Below, piece by piece: positions 55,321 through 63,838 of a stretch of DNA of 64,000 nt. The position numbers and the translations under genes were made by a program. The stretch's first letter is position 1, and every line of letters begins with the position of its first letter. The stretch comes from Streptomyces angustmyceticus (GTDB lineage Bacteria > Actinomycetota > Actinomycetes > Streptomycetales > Streptomycetaceae), in contig NZ_CP082945.1 of the NCBI RefSeq assembly GCF_019933235.1, positions 3,348,001 to 3,412,000 of the forward strand. Reading direction: 5' to 3'. The notes beneath the pieces are model-generated. The model had not been told where the DNA came from, made no database searches, and saw only the letters and a list, made by a program, of their open reading frames with translations.

Positions 55321-55392
55321 ACGGGCGTGGCGCGACTTGCTCTGCGTCGGCCGCGTCCCTCGCCGCGTCAGCCGTGCCCCCGCCCAAGAGCT

Positions 55393-56616
55393 CTAGCCCT
55401 CGCCCTCGCCCTCGCCCCGGTCGACGTACCGCTGAAGCACATCGCACGTGTGCTGGAACTCCTCCATCAGCCGGGTGGACTCGACGACCAGCACCCCGTA
55501 CGGGAGCGCCGGGTCGGCGAGCGGCAGTTCGGCGCGCTCGGCCTCCCCGGTCACCTGGCGGCACCGTTCCTGGGCCGTGTCGGCCAGCCCGCACAACTCC
55601 CGCGCCTGGTCGTGCAGGCGGTCCTCGTCGAGCGTGCCGAGGACCTGTGTGATGTCGCCGACGGCCGCCAGGAAGTCGGCGTAGCGCCCGATGAAGTCCC
55701 GGCGGGCGGAGCTCTCGTCCCCCTCCCGCCACTTGTCCAGGCTCCGGGTGAGCGACGCCACCTGGTACGACGCCCGCTCCAGCGCCTCCAGCACCGCGCC
55801 GTACCCCTCGAAGGAGGTGTGCCGCTCCTGGTACCGGCGCAGGAGCCGGCGCGGGTTGTAGTAGAGGCTCTCCTCGGCGGTCCGCAGCCCCGACCTGGCC
55901 TGCGAGATCAGCTTCTCGGTCTGTGCGGCCCGCGACCGCCAGTGCTTGCTGCGCCCCTCGTCGAACCCGCCCTCCCGCAGCGCCGGATGCATGTCGCCGA
56001 CCAGGTCGCACAGTTCGTGGGCGAGCGTGCGGATGCCGTGCTCGGCGCTGCGGTAGCGCATCGGCGGCACCACCGCCACATTCACGATGACGCCCACCCC
56101 GCAGCCGATCAGCACCAGCAGAATGATCTGCCCGAGCTGGGTGACCTTGTCGAGGCCCGAGGCGGCCGAGATGTACGTCGAGAAGGCGAAGAACGCCGCC
56201 GTGACGACCTGGGACCCCTGCGACCCGAGCGCCGGCCACCGCCCGATGACCAGCGCGACCAGCGCCACCAGCACGAACGTCAGCAGATCGGGGCCGACCA
56301 GGAACCCCAGTGCGGCCTGCACCGCCACACCCGACACCACGGCGCCCACATAACGCAGCGACTGCAGCAGCGACTGGTAGACGGTCACCTGCATGATCAG
56401 TACGGCGGAGAACGGTGCGAACGCCGGCGACTGGGCCTGCAGCAGGTCGTACGAGATCACCCAGGCCACCGTCGCGGCCAGGGTGCTCTTGCCGATCAGG
56501 AGCAGGGTGTCGCGCTCATGGCCCGGCGTCCCCCACGCCCGCTGCCACCACTGGCGCACCCGCGCGAGCCGCCCCTGATCCGCGGGCCGCTCCCGCCGCC
56601 CGTCATCCTCGGCCAT
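55393..56616 (-). CDS. FUSC-family aromatic acid exporter-like protein
   Basis: 407 residues. About six membrane helices at 40-190 (LLLIGKSTLAATVAWVISYDLL, FAPFSAVLIMQVTVYQSLLQSLRYVGAVVSGV, GFLVGPDLLTFVLVALVALVIGRWPALGSQGSQVV) fit the FUSC/ArAE superfamily, and the rest is a cytoplasmic helical domain ending in a GEGEGEG tail. These proteins export aromatic acids and similar anions. Substrate unknown. ATG at 56616. Confidence 0.86.
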   Translation of the reverse strand: MAEDDGRRERPADQGRLARVRQWWQRAWGTPGHERDTLLLIGKSTLAATVAWVISYDLLQAQSPAFAPFSAVLIMQVTVYQSLLQSLRYVGAVVSGVAVQAALGFLVGPDLLTFVLVALVALVIGRWPALGSQGSQVVTAAFFAFSTYISAASGLDKVTQLGQIILLVLIGCGVGVIVNVAVVPPMRYRSAEHGIRTLAHELCDLVGDMHPALREGGFDEGRSKHWRSRAAQTEKLISQARSGLRTAEESLYYNPRRLLRRYQERHTSFEGYGAVLEALERASYQVASLTRSLDKWREGDESSARRDFIGRYADFLAAVGDITQVLGTLDEDRLHDQARELCGLADTAQERCRQVTGEAERAELPLADPALPYGVLVVESTRLMEEFQHTCDVLQRYVDRGEGEGEG

Positions 56617-56960
56617 CCACCTGCTCCCTTCGTCCCGGCCACGGCGTCCCCTCGGCCGGGGCCGTCGGGCCGTCCAGGCCCGGTACCCGCCGTTTCCCCG
56701 GGCATCCGCGCCACGGCCCCGGTGTGTTCCGGCTGACACGGCGCGCGGCCGCCGGAACGGGCCGGGCGCGCGTGCTGAACCCGCCCGTCGGCACCGTCCG
56801 GCCGGGCCGGGGACCGGAGCGACCGCGCCGTCTCCGGGGCGAGGAAGCGGACGAGCGCCCTCCTTCCGGCGCGTGGCCGCCCTGTACAGTCGGCACGCCA
56901 CGCCGCCCGGCCTGCCGGTTTCGCGGCATTTCTCACCCTCGCGCGAAACGGTGACCGCCC

Positions 56961-58178
56961 ATGACCAGCACCCAGGACCAGACGCCACACGCCGCCGGAG
57001 CCGGGGCGGCCGCCCCCTCCGCGGACGCCCGTATCCAGCGCCTGCGCCGCCGTCTGGAACGGCTGATCGGCATCGCCGCGACCGAGGGCAACGCCCTGGT
57101 GCCGCTGCGGAACGGTGACGAGATCTTCCCGGCGATGCTGGAGGCCATCGGCAGTGCCCGGCACACCGTGGACCTGATGACCTTCGTGTACTGGCGCGGT
57201 GACATAGCCCGGCAGTTCGCCGAGGCCCTGTCCGAGCGGGCCCGCGCGGGGGTACGGGTGCGCCTCCTCCTGGACGGCTTCGGCAGCCGGCTGATCGAGA
57301 AGGACCAGCTGGAGACGATGGAGCGGTCCGGTGTCCAGGTGACCTGGTTCCGCAGACCGCTCGCCCTCTCCCCGTTCAAGCAGAATCACCGCTGCCACCG
57401 CAAGGTGCTCGTCGTCGACGAGCAGACGGCGTTCACCGGCGGCGTGGGCATAGCCGAGGAATGGTGCGGCGACGCCCGCGACGCGAACGAATGGCGCGAC
57501 ACCCACGTCCAGGTCCGCGGCCCCGCGGTGGACGGCATCGCCGCGGCGTTCGCCCAGAACTGGGCGGAGTGCCATGAAGAACTCTTCGACGCCCGGGACC
57601 GGTTCGTGGCGCACCGCCCGCACGGCGACGCGATCGTGCAGGTGGTCCGCGGGTCGGCCAGCTTCGGGTGGCAGGACATGCAGACCCTGATCCGGGTCGT
57701 GCTGGAGTCCGCCGAGGAGCGGGTCCGCCTCGCCACCGCCTACTTCGCACCCGACGCCTACTTCGTCGAGCTGCTGTGCGCGGCCGCCCGGCGCGGGGTG
57801 CGGGTCGAGATCCTGCTGCCGGGGCCGCACACCGACAAGCGCGTCTGCCAGCTCGCCGGCCAGCAGCACTACGAGGCGCTGACGGCCTGCGGCGTCCGGG
57901 TCTTCGAGTACCAGCCGACGATGATGCACGCCAAGGTCATCACCGCCGACGGGGTCGCCTCCCTGATCGGCTCCACCAACCTCAACCGGCGCTCCCTCGA
58001 CCACGACGAAGAGGTCATGCTCGCCGTCCTGGACGAGGGCTTCACCGCCACCCTCGACCGTCACTTCGAGGAGGACCTGAAGGTCAGCGAACAGATCGAG
58101 GCGGACCGCTGGAAGAGACGCGCGGTGGTGCAGCGGATCCGCGAAGCGGCCGTGCTGCCGATCCGGCGCTTCCTGTGA
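56961..58178 (+). CDS. Phospholipase D superfamily enzyme, cardiolipin synthase-like
   Basis: 405 residues with two HKD motifs: HRKVLVVDEQTAFTGG (about residue 148) and HAKVITADGVASLIGSTN (about 320). Two-motif proteins of this size join phosphatidyl groups (cardiolipin synthase) or cleave phospholipids. No N-terminal membrane helices are seen; the first 30 residues are Ala-rich. ATG at 56961, 344 bases after the FUSC start. Cardiolipin-synthase naming is by family only. Confidence 0.85.
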   Translation: MTSTQDQTPHAAGAGAAAPSADARIQRLRRRLERLIGIAATEGNALVPLRNGDEIFPAMLEAIGSARHTVDLMTFVYWRGDIARQFAEALSERARAGVRVRLLLDGFGSRLIEKDQLETMERSGVQVTWFRRPLALSPFKQNHRCHRKVLVVDEQTAFTGGVGIAEEWCGDARDANEWRDTHVQVRGPAVDGIAAAFAQNWAECHEELFDARDRFVAHRPHGDAIVQVVRGSASFGWQDMQTLIRVVLESAEERVRLATAYFAPDAYFVELLCAAARRGVRVEILLPGPHTDKRVCQLAGQQHYEALTACGVRVFEYQPTMMHAKVITADGVASLIGSTNLNRRSLDHDEEVMLAVLDEGFTATLDRHFEEDLKVSEQIEADRWKRRAVVQRIREAAVLPIRRFL

Positions 58179-58263
58179 CACCCGTGCCGTACGGCCCGGC
58201 GCCAGGAAGCGGCGCCGGGTAACGGCGGCCGGCCCCGTCCTCGCCGGCCGGCCGCGCGCCCGG

Positions 58264-58962
58264 CTACTCCCAGGGCGCAGGACCGGTACCGGCCGCCCAG
58301 TCGTCGAGGTCCCGCTGGTCGAAGCAGAGGATGCCGCACGCCGCGGCGTACTCCACCGCCGGATCGGTGAACTCACCGGTGGTGACGACGGCCGCGACCT
58401 CCGCCCCGTGCACGGCGAAACAGGTGCCGCCGAAGCGCTGCAGATCCTGCGACCCGACCTTGTTGGCCGGCCCGTAGCGCTTGCACTGCAGCACGACCTT
58501 GCGGCCGTCGGGGGCCACCGCCACCACATCCGCGCCGAGGTCGTTCGCCCCGCCGACCACCTGGACGTCACCGCAGCCGTCGCGCTCGCACAGCCCGGCC
58601 ACCGCCACCTCGAAGGCGTCGGCGTCCATCCGCGCGAAGTCCCCGGGCCCCAGGGCCGGTCCGGGCGGGCACACCTCGGCACCGGCGCCGGAGTCCACGG
58701 GCACCGCACCGCCCACCGCCCCGCGGCCGACGCGCCGGCGCCGGCCCCAGCGCACGAACGCCATCGTCGCCGACAGCACCACGACGCCCACGATGAGAGC
58801 GGAGCCCGGATGGGCGCTCGCCCCCTCCACGGCCTTCTTCAGCGTCAGGCCCACTCCGACGACACCGATGACGACCATGCCGAACGAGAACGTCAACTGC
58901 CGCAGACTGAAAACCTGCCGCCGGCGGACCGGAGCATCCGAGGGGCGTATGGGGGTCACCAT
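58264..58962 (-). CDS. Mrr-like restriction endonuclease domain, membrane-anchored
   Basis: 232 residues. Two membrane helices (about 24-44 and 52-72) then a C-terminal Mrr_cat-like domain: FARMDADAFEVAVAGLCERDGC, GANDLGADVVAVAPDGRKVVLQCKRYGPANKVGSQDLQRFGG (Asp...QxK catalytic pattern). Domain relatives cleave methylated DNA or act in defence, but stand-alone membrane forms are common in Streptomyces and poorly known. ATG at 58962. Strand-convergent with the PLD gene. Confidence 0.82.
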   Translation of the reverse strand: MVTPIRPSDAPVRRRQVFSLRQLTFSFGMVVIGVVGVGLTLKKAVEGASAHPGSALIVGVVVLSATMAFVRWGRRRRVGRGAVGGAVPVDSGAGAEVCPPGPALGPGDFARMDADAFEVAVAGLCERDGCGDVQVVGGANDLGADVVAVAPDGRKVVLQCKRYGPANKVGSQDLQRFGGTCFAVHGAEVAAVVTTGEFTDPAVEYAAACGILCFDQRDLDDWAAGTGPAPWE

Positions 58963-59048
58963 GGGCTGCCGACTCTCCAGAGGTAGACGAAGATCATTTG
59001 ATCCGTGTGCCCACAACTTGCCGACTCATCGCCCCCGGTACCCCCCCG

Positions 59049-60062
59049 CTACACGGCGCCCTCCTGGCGACGCTCCTCGACCACGCCGTCCAGCTCCTCC
59101 CGGGCACGACGGGCCCGCACCCGGTCCGCGACCGAGGCATCCGTGACGTCGAGGAACAGCTGCCCCACCTCCGGCCACCGCTCCCGCAGTTCCCGCTTCG
59201 TGCGCACCAACGCCTCCTCGACCTCCTCGCTGTCGAGACCGGCCACCAGGTCGACGCGCGCCGCCAGCATCACGGAGTCCGGCCCCAGCCGCATCGTCAG
59301 CGCCGCCGTGACGGCATCGATCTCCGGCCGGTCGTCCAGGAAGTCACGGATCCGCTGCTGCATCTCCGGCGCCACGGCCTCCCCGATCAACTGCGCCCGA
59401 GCGCTCCTGCCGAGGACGTACGCCACATAGACCAGGAGGGCCCCGATCAGCAGCGAGGCCCACGCCTCGTACACACCGTTCCCCGTGGCCATGTGCAGCG
59501 CCATCCCGAGGATCGCGAGAAGCACCCCCACACAGGCCGTACTGTCCTCGGCCAGCACCGTGCGCAGCGCCGGATCGTCATTCCGCCTGATCTCGCCGAA
59601 CGTGCTGCGCCCCCGCTCCTTCGCCTGCCCACGCACCTGCGACAGCGCCCGCACCAACGACGCGCCCTCCGCCAGCAACGCGACGACGAGCACAGCCAGC
59701 CCGACGGCATACCCACCCGCCGACTCCGGCTCCTCCGACCGGAACGCCTCGATCCCCTGCACGAACGAGAAACAGCCACCCGTCACGAAAATGCCCACGG
59801 CCGCCAGCAACGACCAGAAAAACCGCTCCTTGCCATAACCGAACGGATGGAGCGGATCCGCCGGCCGCTCACTCCGCCGGAGCGAGGCCAGCAGAAAAAC
59901 CTCATTGAGACTGTCCGCCACCGAATGCGCCGCCTCGGACAACAACGCAGGCGACCCGGCAATCCCCCCACCAACCCCCTTGGCCACCGCAATCCCCACA
60001 TTGGCCCCCAGCGCCACCCACACCGTCTTCCGAGTCTCGCCGTCCTGCCCGTCCCGCCCCAT
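59049..60062 (-). CDS. Cation diffusion facilitator transporter
   Basis: 337 residues, about six membrane helices in the first 210 and a cytoplasmic C-terminal domain. The metal sites show as EAAHSVADSLNEVFL (His/Asp) and EDSTACVGVLLA (Asp), and the GANVGIAVAKGVGGGIAGS start is typical. It exports divalent cations (zinc, iron or similar) by proton antiport; the metal is not readable. ATG at 60062. A 240-base region with no gene separates it from the SnoaL-like gene on the other strand. Confidence 0.9.
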   Translation of the reverse strand: MGRDGQDGETRKTVWVALGANVGIAVAKGVGGGIAGSPALLSEAAHSVADSLNEVFLLASLRRSERPADPLHPFGYGKERFFWSLLAAVGIFVTGGCFSFVQGIEAFRSEEPESAGGYAVGLAVLVVALLAEGASLVRALSQVRGQAKERGRSTFGEIRRNDDPALRTVLAEDSTACVGVLLAILGMALHMATGNGVYEAWASLLIGALLVYVAYVLGRSARAQLIGEAVAPEMQQRIRDFLDDRPEIDAVTAALTMRLGPDSVMLAARVDLVAGLDSEEVEEALVRTKRELRERWPEVGQLFLDVTDASVADRVRARRAREELDGVVEERRQEGAV

Positions 60063-60300
60063 CCCAGCCCCCACTCCGTCCCAGCCGGGACGCCCTGCGC
60101 AACCCCGGACAACACCACGACGCCCCAAAACCCGCCGCCCCACGCCGGGTGCCCCGGGGGAGAACTCCCACTCCCCCGGCAGGCACGGGGTGCCGCAGTG
60201 GAGTCGGGGGCCTCAGGAGAAGGGAGTAAGCACGTGGGGCGTCCGGGAAAAACGAGCCGAGGGCCGACGGGCGCCTTCGTCGCTCTGATACGACAGGGAG

Positions 60301-60774
60301 ATGGTTACTGAAGCGCTCGGTCCCACGGACCGTCTGATCGCCGAGCGAGCTTGTGAGCGCCTGATCACCGAGTTCGTTCACAAGCTCGACCTCGGCGAAC
60401 CGGGGGAGGTGGCCGAGCTGTTCACGGAAGACGGGGTCTGGGAGTGGGCCGAAGGCGACCGCCGGATCCAGGGCCGTGACGCCCTCCGGTCCTACTTCGG
60501 TAGTCGGCCCGCGGACCGGCTCTCGCGCCGGATATGCACGAACGTCCTGGTGACCCTCACCTCCGCGGCAACAGCAACAGCGACGACCTACTTCACGACA
60601 TACCGCGTCGATGGACATACCGGCGGCTTCATGCCCCCACGGGCCCCTACCCAGGTGGGCCACTACGAGGACACCTTCCTCAAGGTCGACGGCCGGTGGC
60701 TGCTCAGTTCCCGTTCCTTGTTCCTGGCCTTCGCCGGCCCCACCGAGCGCCTCGAAGCAGTCGACAAGCCGTGA
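60301..60774 (+). CDS. SnoaL-like (NTF2-fold) protein
   Basis: 157 residues: ACERLITEFVHKLDLGEPGEVAELFTEDGVWEWAEGDRRIQGRDALRSYF, then VLVTLTSAATATATTYFTTY and HYEDTFLKVDGRWLLSSRSL, a clear cone-shaped NTF2-like fold. Members act as cyclases, dehydratases or oxidation helpers, often in secondary metabolism; no substrate can be given. ATG at 60301. Its stop is 80 bases from the left repeat of the tRNA element. Confidence 0.82.
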   Translation: MVTEALGPTDRLIAERACERLITEFVHKLDLGEPGEVAELFTEDGVWEWAEGDRRIQGRDALRSYFGSRPADRLSRRICTNVLVTLTSAATATATTYFTTYRVDGHTGGFMPPRAPTQVGHYEDTFLKVDGRWLLSSRSLFLAFAGPTERLEAVDKP

Positions 60775-60854
60775 GCCCCGCTTCGGCAGCGGATCTGGGT
60801 GAGCGCGATGAGCGGGGCAGTCCCACGCCAGAACCTATCTGACCTGGGCCTCGA

Positions 60855-60898
60855 CAGAGCCCCCTGTCGGATTCGAACCGACGACCTTCGCTTTACAA
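60855..60898. repeat. Left attachment-site repeat (tRNA-Thr 3' fragment)
   Basis: 44 bases starting CAGAGCCCCCTGTCGG, identical to 63585-63628 inside the tRNA-Thr gene. It stops at the anticodon loop. This is the expected leftover when an element integrates in a tRNA 3' end. Confidence 0.92.
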
Positions 60899-61310
60899 CT
60901 TCGGCGGCTGGCCGCCTGCCTCACCATGCACCCGGGTCTGCGACTGCCGTGCTGGGCCACCCAGGGATGCGCATGTGCGCAGTCGTTGATGTCTTCCTTG
61001 GATGTCAGGACTGAATCAGTTGCAGATGGGGACAAGGCTCCAGAGGGTCGTCCGGGCGGTGCGCCCATCTCCACAAAATGTGCCGACCGGAGCACCGCCA
61101 CAGCATGCGGCAGGCCCACGTGCCAACCGTCTTCCCGACCGGAGAGGACGAAGCCTCCGGCTTTCAAGGGCTGATCGCGCTTAAGGCTGGGTTTGGGGTG
61201 TGGTCGCAGGGCCTGCCGTATCCGAGCGAGTACGGCAGTTGCTTCGTAGCGGACAGCGCGTTTGTCGCGACGCCGCGGTACGTGGCTGGGGGCGGCTCGC
61301 TGCTGCAAGC
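60899..61310. other. Left part of the element, no supported gene
   Basis: Several open frames exist, but none has a good start, codon pattern or domain. A hairpin CTGCCGTA-TACGGCAG sits at 61213-61238. Confidence 0.5.
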
Positions 61311-61344
61311 GGGAAGGGCAGGCGCACTGGCACCTGCCCTTCCC
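61311..61344 (-). terminator. Terminator of the small-protein operon
   Basis: GGGAAGGGCAGG (61311-61322) pairs with CCTGCCCTTCCC (61333-61344), 12 perfect bases, 19 bases beyond the stop at 61364. Confidence 0.85.
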
Positions 61345-61363
61345 CGAGATGGATCCGGAAGCC

Positions 61364-61513
61364 TTACTTGCTGTTACCCATCTTTGTTGCGACTGCAGTT
61401 ACCGCGCCGCCTGTCACAAAGGTGAAGAGCAGCTGCCCCCACAGAGGGTCAATAAGGTACTTGTTGACCAGGATGAGAGCTACAGCCCAAAGGGCATAGA
61501 GCAGCACTTTCAT
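61364..61513 (-). CDS. Tiny membrane protein, element-borne
   Basis: 49 residues, MKVLLYALWAVALILVNKYL..., two closely spaced hydrophobic helices with a short IDPLWG turn. ATG at 61513 with GAGG upstream, 17 bases after the stop of the secreted-protein gene. I do not recognise it. Small helical proteins downstream of secreted peptides often act in immunity or export, which is only an inference here. Confidence 0.62.
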   Translation of the reverse strand: MKVLLYALWAVALILVNKYLIDPLWGQLLFTFVTGGAVTAVATKMGNSK

Positions 61514-61530
61514 GAGAACCTCGATGCCTT

Positions 61531-61857
61531 TTAAACGATAGCGGCGACGCACGCGGTTGCGCCAGCGGCGACGGTTTCTTTTGCCAGCTTCTCGGCAGCC
61601 GTCTTATTGATTCGGCCGATAACAATAGCCCCTGCCCCCGCGACGGCGCCCTTTATGAGGCAATTTTTGACGTTCTTGGAAATCGGCTTCTGCTCGTAGA
61701 CAGCCTTACACATGTTCTCATTGCCCTGCATGCAGGCGTATTTAGCTGCCTCGATAGGAGACTCGGCGGACGCGGAAGACGCTGCACCCATCGTGAGTCC
61801 GCCAGCAAGCATGGCAACAGCGATTACGCCGGATCCTGCTCGATGAAATTTTGACAC
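61531..61857 (-). CDS. Secreted small protein with four cysteines
   Basis: 108 residues. A signal peptide (Lys/His start, VIAVAMLAGGLTMGAASS) ends at ASA/ES (about 31/32). The 77-residue mature part has Cys42, 50, 66 and 103 (two possible disulfides) and a glycine-rich hydrophobic core AVAGAGAIVIG. No family recognised. GTG start preceded by GGGGGAG. It is the first gene of a two-gene operon with the tiny membrane protein. Codon use is less GC-biased than neighbours, for example TTT, AAA and ATA, suggesting transfer. Confidence 0.75.
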   Translation of the reverse strand: MSKFHRAGSGVIAVAMLAGGLTMGAASSASAESPIEAAKYACMQGNENMCKAVYEQKPISKNVKNCLIKGAVAGAGAIVIGRINKTAAEKLAKETVAAGATACVAAIV

Positions 61858-62471
61858 TACTCCCCCTGGTTCGAATGATGCCGTGGTCAGCGGCCTAAAC
61901 GAACCTACGTGCCATCATGCGGATTAGCAAACCGCTTTAGCGCCTCGTGGGGATATCGCAACACGCCCGGACTCCTCAGGGATTTTTTGCGGATACGTAC
62001 CATGTAAATGCGGGAATTCCTGCATCGTGAGACGCACAGTCACAGTATGCGTATACGGTTTCACCGCTCGCGGGTGCGATTAAGCGCGCAGGCGCGCCTC
62101 CATTTCAGTGGCGGCGCTCTATGGGCGGCGCGAGGTCAGGAAGCAGCCGTCCTCCCCAGACAGGGCTGCAGGCCGGGCGGGGCGCTGAGCGGATCCGCCG
62201 TCATCTGGGTCCGCCACCTACAGGCAGCCAACTGCACGCTCCTAGAACTCTCTTGATACCCAATTTGGGGAGACAGGCGGATCGTCGAACGTGACGCGCA
62301 ACCCACCTTGAGTCCAGGAGGCAACGATATGAGCTTCGGAATCACCGATGGCCTGCCTCGCTGATAGGCGCTGACCAGGTGGAACGGATCGCCGGGGGCG
62401 CACTGCGAACTTTTGGACTGAGCCGCTGCTTGACCGGGGTTCTCCGCCGCACCTGGTGCGCTTGCCGTGCG
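61858..62471. other. Element interior, regulatory and noncoding
   Basis: 61858-62010 is A/T-richer and should carry the promoter of the secreted-protein operon, but no convincing -35/-10 pair stood out. The rest has no gene I can support. Confidence 0.5.
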
Positions 62472-62472
62472 G

Positions 62473-62514
62473 CCATCGGGCATCGGGCATCGGGCATCGG
62501 GCATCGGGCATCGA
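62473..62514. repeat. 7-bp microsatellite, six copies
   Basis: GCATCGG repeated in perfect register (first unit CCATCGG, last GCATCGA). Confidence 0.95.
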
Positions 62515-62529
62515 ATGCCCCCTGTCGGC

Positions 62530-62770
62530 TTACGGGGACCTCGTAAACATTCTCACGCAGAGCGGCGGGTACGACGATGTCCGCCGTCTCCACGAGCCGC
62601 CCCTCGTCGCTGTAGTACGTCCGCCACCCTTCTGGACCCCGAGGAGCGATGCCTCCTCGGCGTTCGCTTGCCACGGCTCCGGCTGCTCCACTTTCACCGC
62701 CCCAACGGGGTCACTTTCCCGAGCTAGACGCTCAACTTGTTCTTCGGCAGCTTCAAGATGTACCCGTCAC
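62530..62770 (-). pseudogene. Fragment of a decayed gene
   Basis: Minus-strand frames give two coding-like pieces: LEAAEEQVERLARESDPVG then LLGVQ, and after a frame change GWRTYYSDEGRLVETADIVV and PAALRENVYEVPVSR. They look like one broken protein truncated by the repeat. No family is recognised. Confidence 0.45.
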
Positions 62771-63535
62771 GCGAGAACAGTCTGTAACCGCTCAGTCACG
62801 TTGCATGGATGACGGATGCGCGTCCCGCCCTCGGTGAGCGCCAAGTGCGTGAGGTCGGCTCTGCGGCTTTGGCCGGTGGCCTGCCCGGTTTGGGTCGAGC
62901 ATGAGCAGGGGGCCGTACGCTGGCCGGCAACTCGGGCAGGCTTGTGAGCTGCCCGGAATTTGAACGAGTGGCCCCCTGGTCTTGCTCGACGCGGGACCCG
63001 AACCGGGGAGGCAGGTAAAGCCGTGGAGCCGACCGCCCCACCCCCGGCCTGGTCTTTCACCCCTTGTGGGCGCGGGCGTCGACGCCGCGCGGCCCCGGCG
63101 GCGAAGACGAGGAGGGAGCCGTGCGCCGGCGACGGCCGGCGCCGCCGCGCTGTGCGCGGCACCTCTGATCTGTGATCCGACTGCTTGCAGTTCCAGGAGG
63201 CCGGGAACGTCAGCGCTCCTGCGCCAACGTGTGGTGTGCTCCTGAACTTCCCCTACCGCGGGGCCGGGTAGCGAGCGGAGCGAGCCTTGATGAAGTAGGG
63301 AAAGTTCTATCGCGCCGGGGCCAGCCGCTTGCCGCCATGGCTTCACACGTGAGGCCTGCCCCGTGCAAGGTATCCAGGAGCCGGCCGCAGAGACCTCGGG
63401 CATGACACCGGAGCCGCCTCGGTCGTGAGTCCGGTGACCGCCGTCGGCTCGCTACAGGTTCGCCCCTCGTCGCCGACCGACTTACAGCGGCAGACCAGGC
63501 CGCGATGCCTCGTGATGTTGTCGTCCGTAGACGTC
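62771..63535. other. Right part of the element, no supported gene
   Basis: Open frames here are long but lack coding character. It includes a 13-base inverted repeat (63246-63258 and 63297-63309, GAACTTCCCCTAC against its complement, one mismatch) separated by 38 bases. Confidence 0.5.
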
Positions 63536-63570
63536 AGAAGCCCCAGGCCATCCACCGGCCCGGGGCTTCT
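63536..63570 (-). terminator. Terminator of tRNA-Thr
   Basis: AGAAGCCCC pairs with GGGGCTTCT, and GGCC pairs inside. It lies 17 bases past the tRNA 3' end. Since it is inside the element, it came with it or was rebuilt by it. Confidence 0.8.
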
Positions 63571-63584
63571 CCCCTGTTCAAGCT

Positions 63585-63628
63585 CAGAGCCCCCTGTCGG
63601 ATTCGAACCGACGACCTTCGCTTTACAA
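63585..63628. repeat. Right attachment-site repeat inside tRNA-Thr
   Basis: The second copy of the 44-base repeat, covering the 3' half of the tRNA from the anticodon to the discriminator. Integration restored a complete tRNA here. Confidence 0.9.
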
Positions 63629-63661
63629 GAGCGGTGCTCTGGCCAGCTGAGCTAAGGAGGC
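63588..63661 (-). tRNA. tRNA-Thr (TGT anticodon)
   Basis: 74 bases. Acceptor GCCTCCT pairs with AGGGGGC, D arm contains AGCTCAGCTGG, the anticodon loop is CTTGTAA with TGT, and the T arm is GTCGGTTCGAATCCGAC. CCA is not encoded. It is complete and is the integration target of the element to its left. Confidence 0.95.
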
Positions 63662-63725
63662 GTGCGTGATGCAGTGTACCCAGGTGGGCCGGGTGCGGGT
63701 TCCCAAATTGGTGAGTGCAGGGCTA

Positions 63726-63754
63726 CTGACACCGGGGGTCGGCGCGGGTAGCGT
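63726..63754 (+). promoter_or_regulatory. msiK promoter
   Basis: CTGACA (63726-63731), 17 bases, TAGCGT (63749-63754), a housekeeping-type pair about 85 bases before the ATG. Confidence 0.65.
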
Positions 63755-63771
63755 CACGGAGAGTCCATATC

Positions 63772-63787
63772 AGTGGACTACACCACT
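63772..63787 (+). promoter_or_regulatory. DasR responsive element before msiK
   Basis: AGTGGACTACACCACT matches 14 of 16 positions of the DasR consensus. It lies at about +12 to +27 from the predicted start, where a bound repressor would block elongation. Confidence 0.75.
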
Positions 63788-63838
63788 CCTTTTACTCGGA
63801 TCGTCCGGCACGTTCCTGCCGGTGAAGGGACTCTCACC

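Larger units (their letters stand above)
60855..63628. mobile_element. Small integrated element in tRNA-Thr, no integrase seen
   Basis: About 2.77 kb lies between 44-base direct repeats. It is less GC-rich than the surroundings in 61.35-62.3 kb, contains simple repeats and broken coding, and has two intact small genes. No recombinase gene is visible, so it is a decayed or passively mobilised island. Confidence 0.8.

Noticed and set aside
60835..61308. A 157-codon minus-strand frame at the left element edge
   Set aside because: Its end is the translation of the tRNA fragment, so it is not a gene.
62792..63403. A 203-codon minus-strand frame in the element
   Set aside because: Pro/Arg/Ser-rich with no start signal or domain; noncoding-like.
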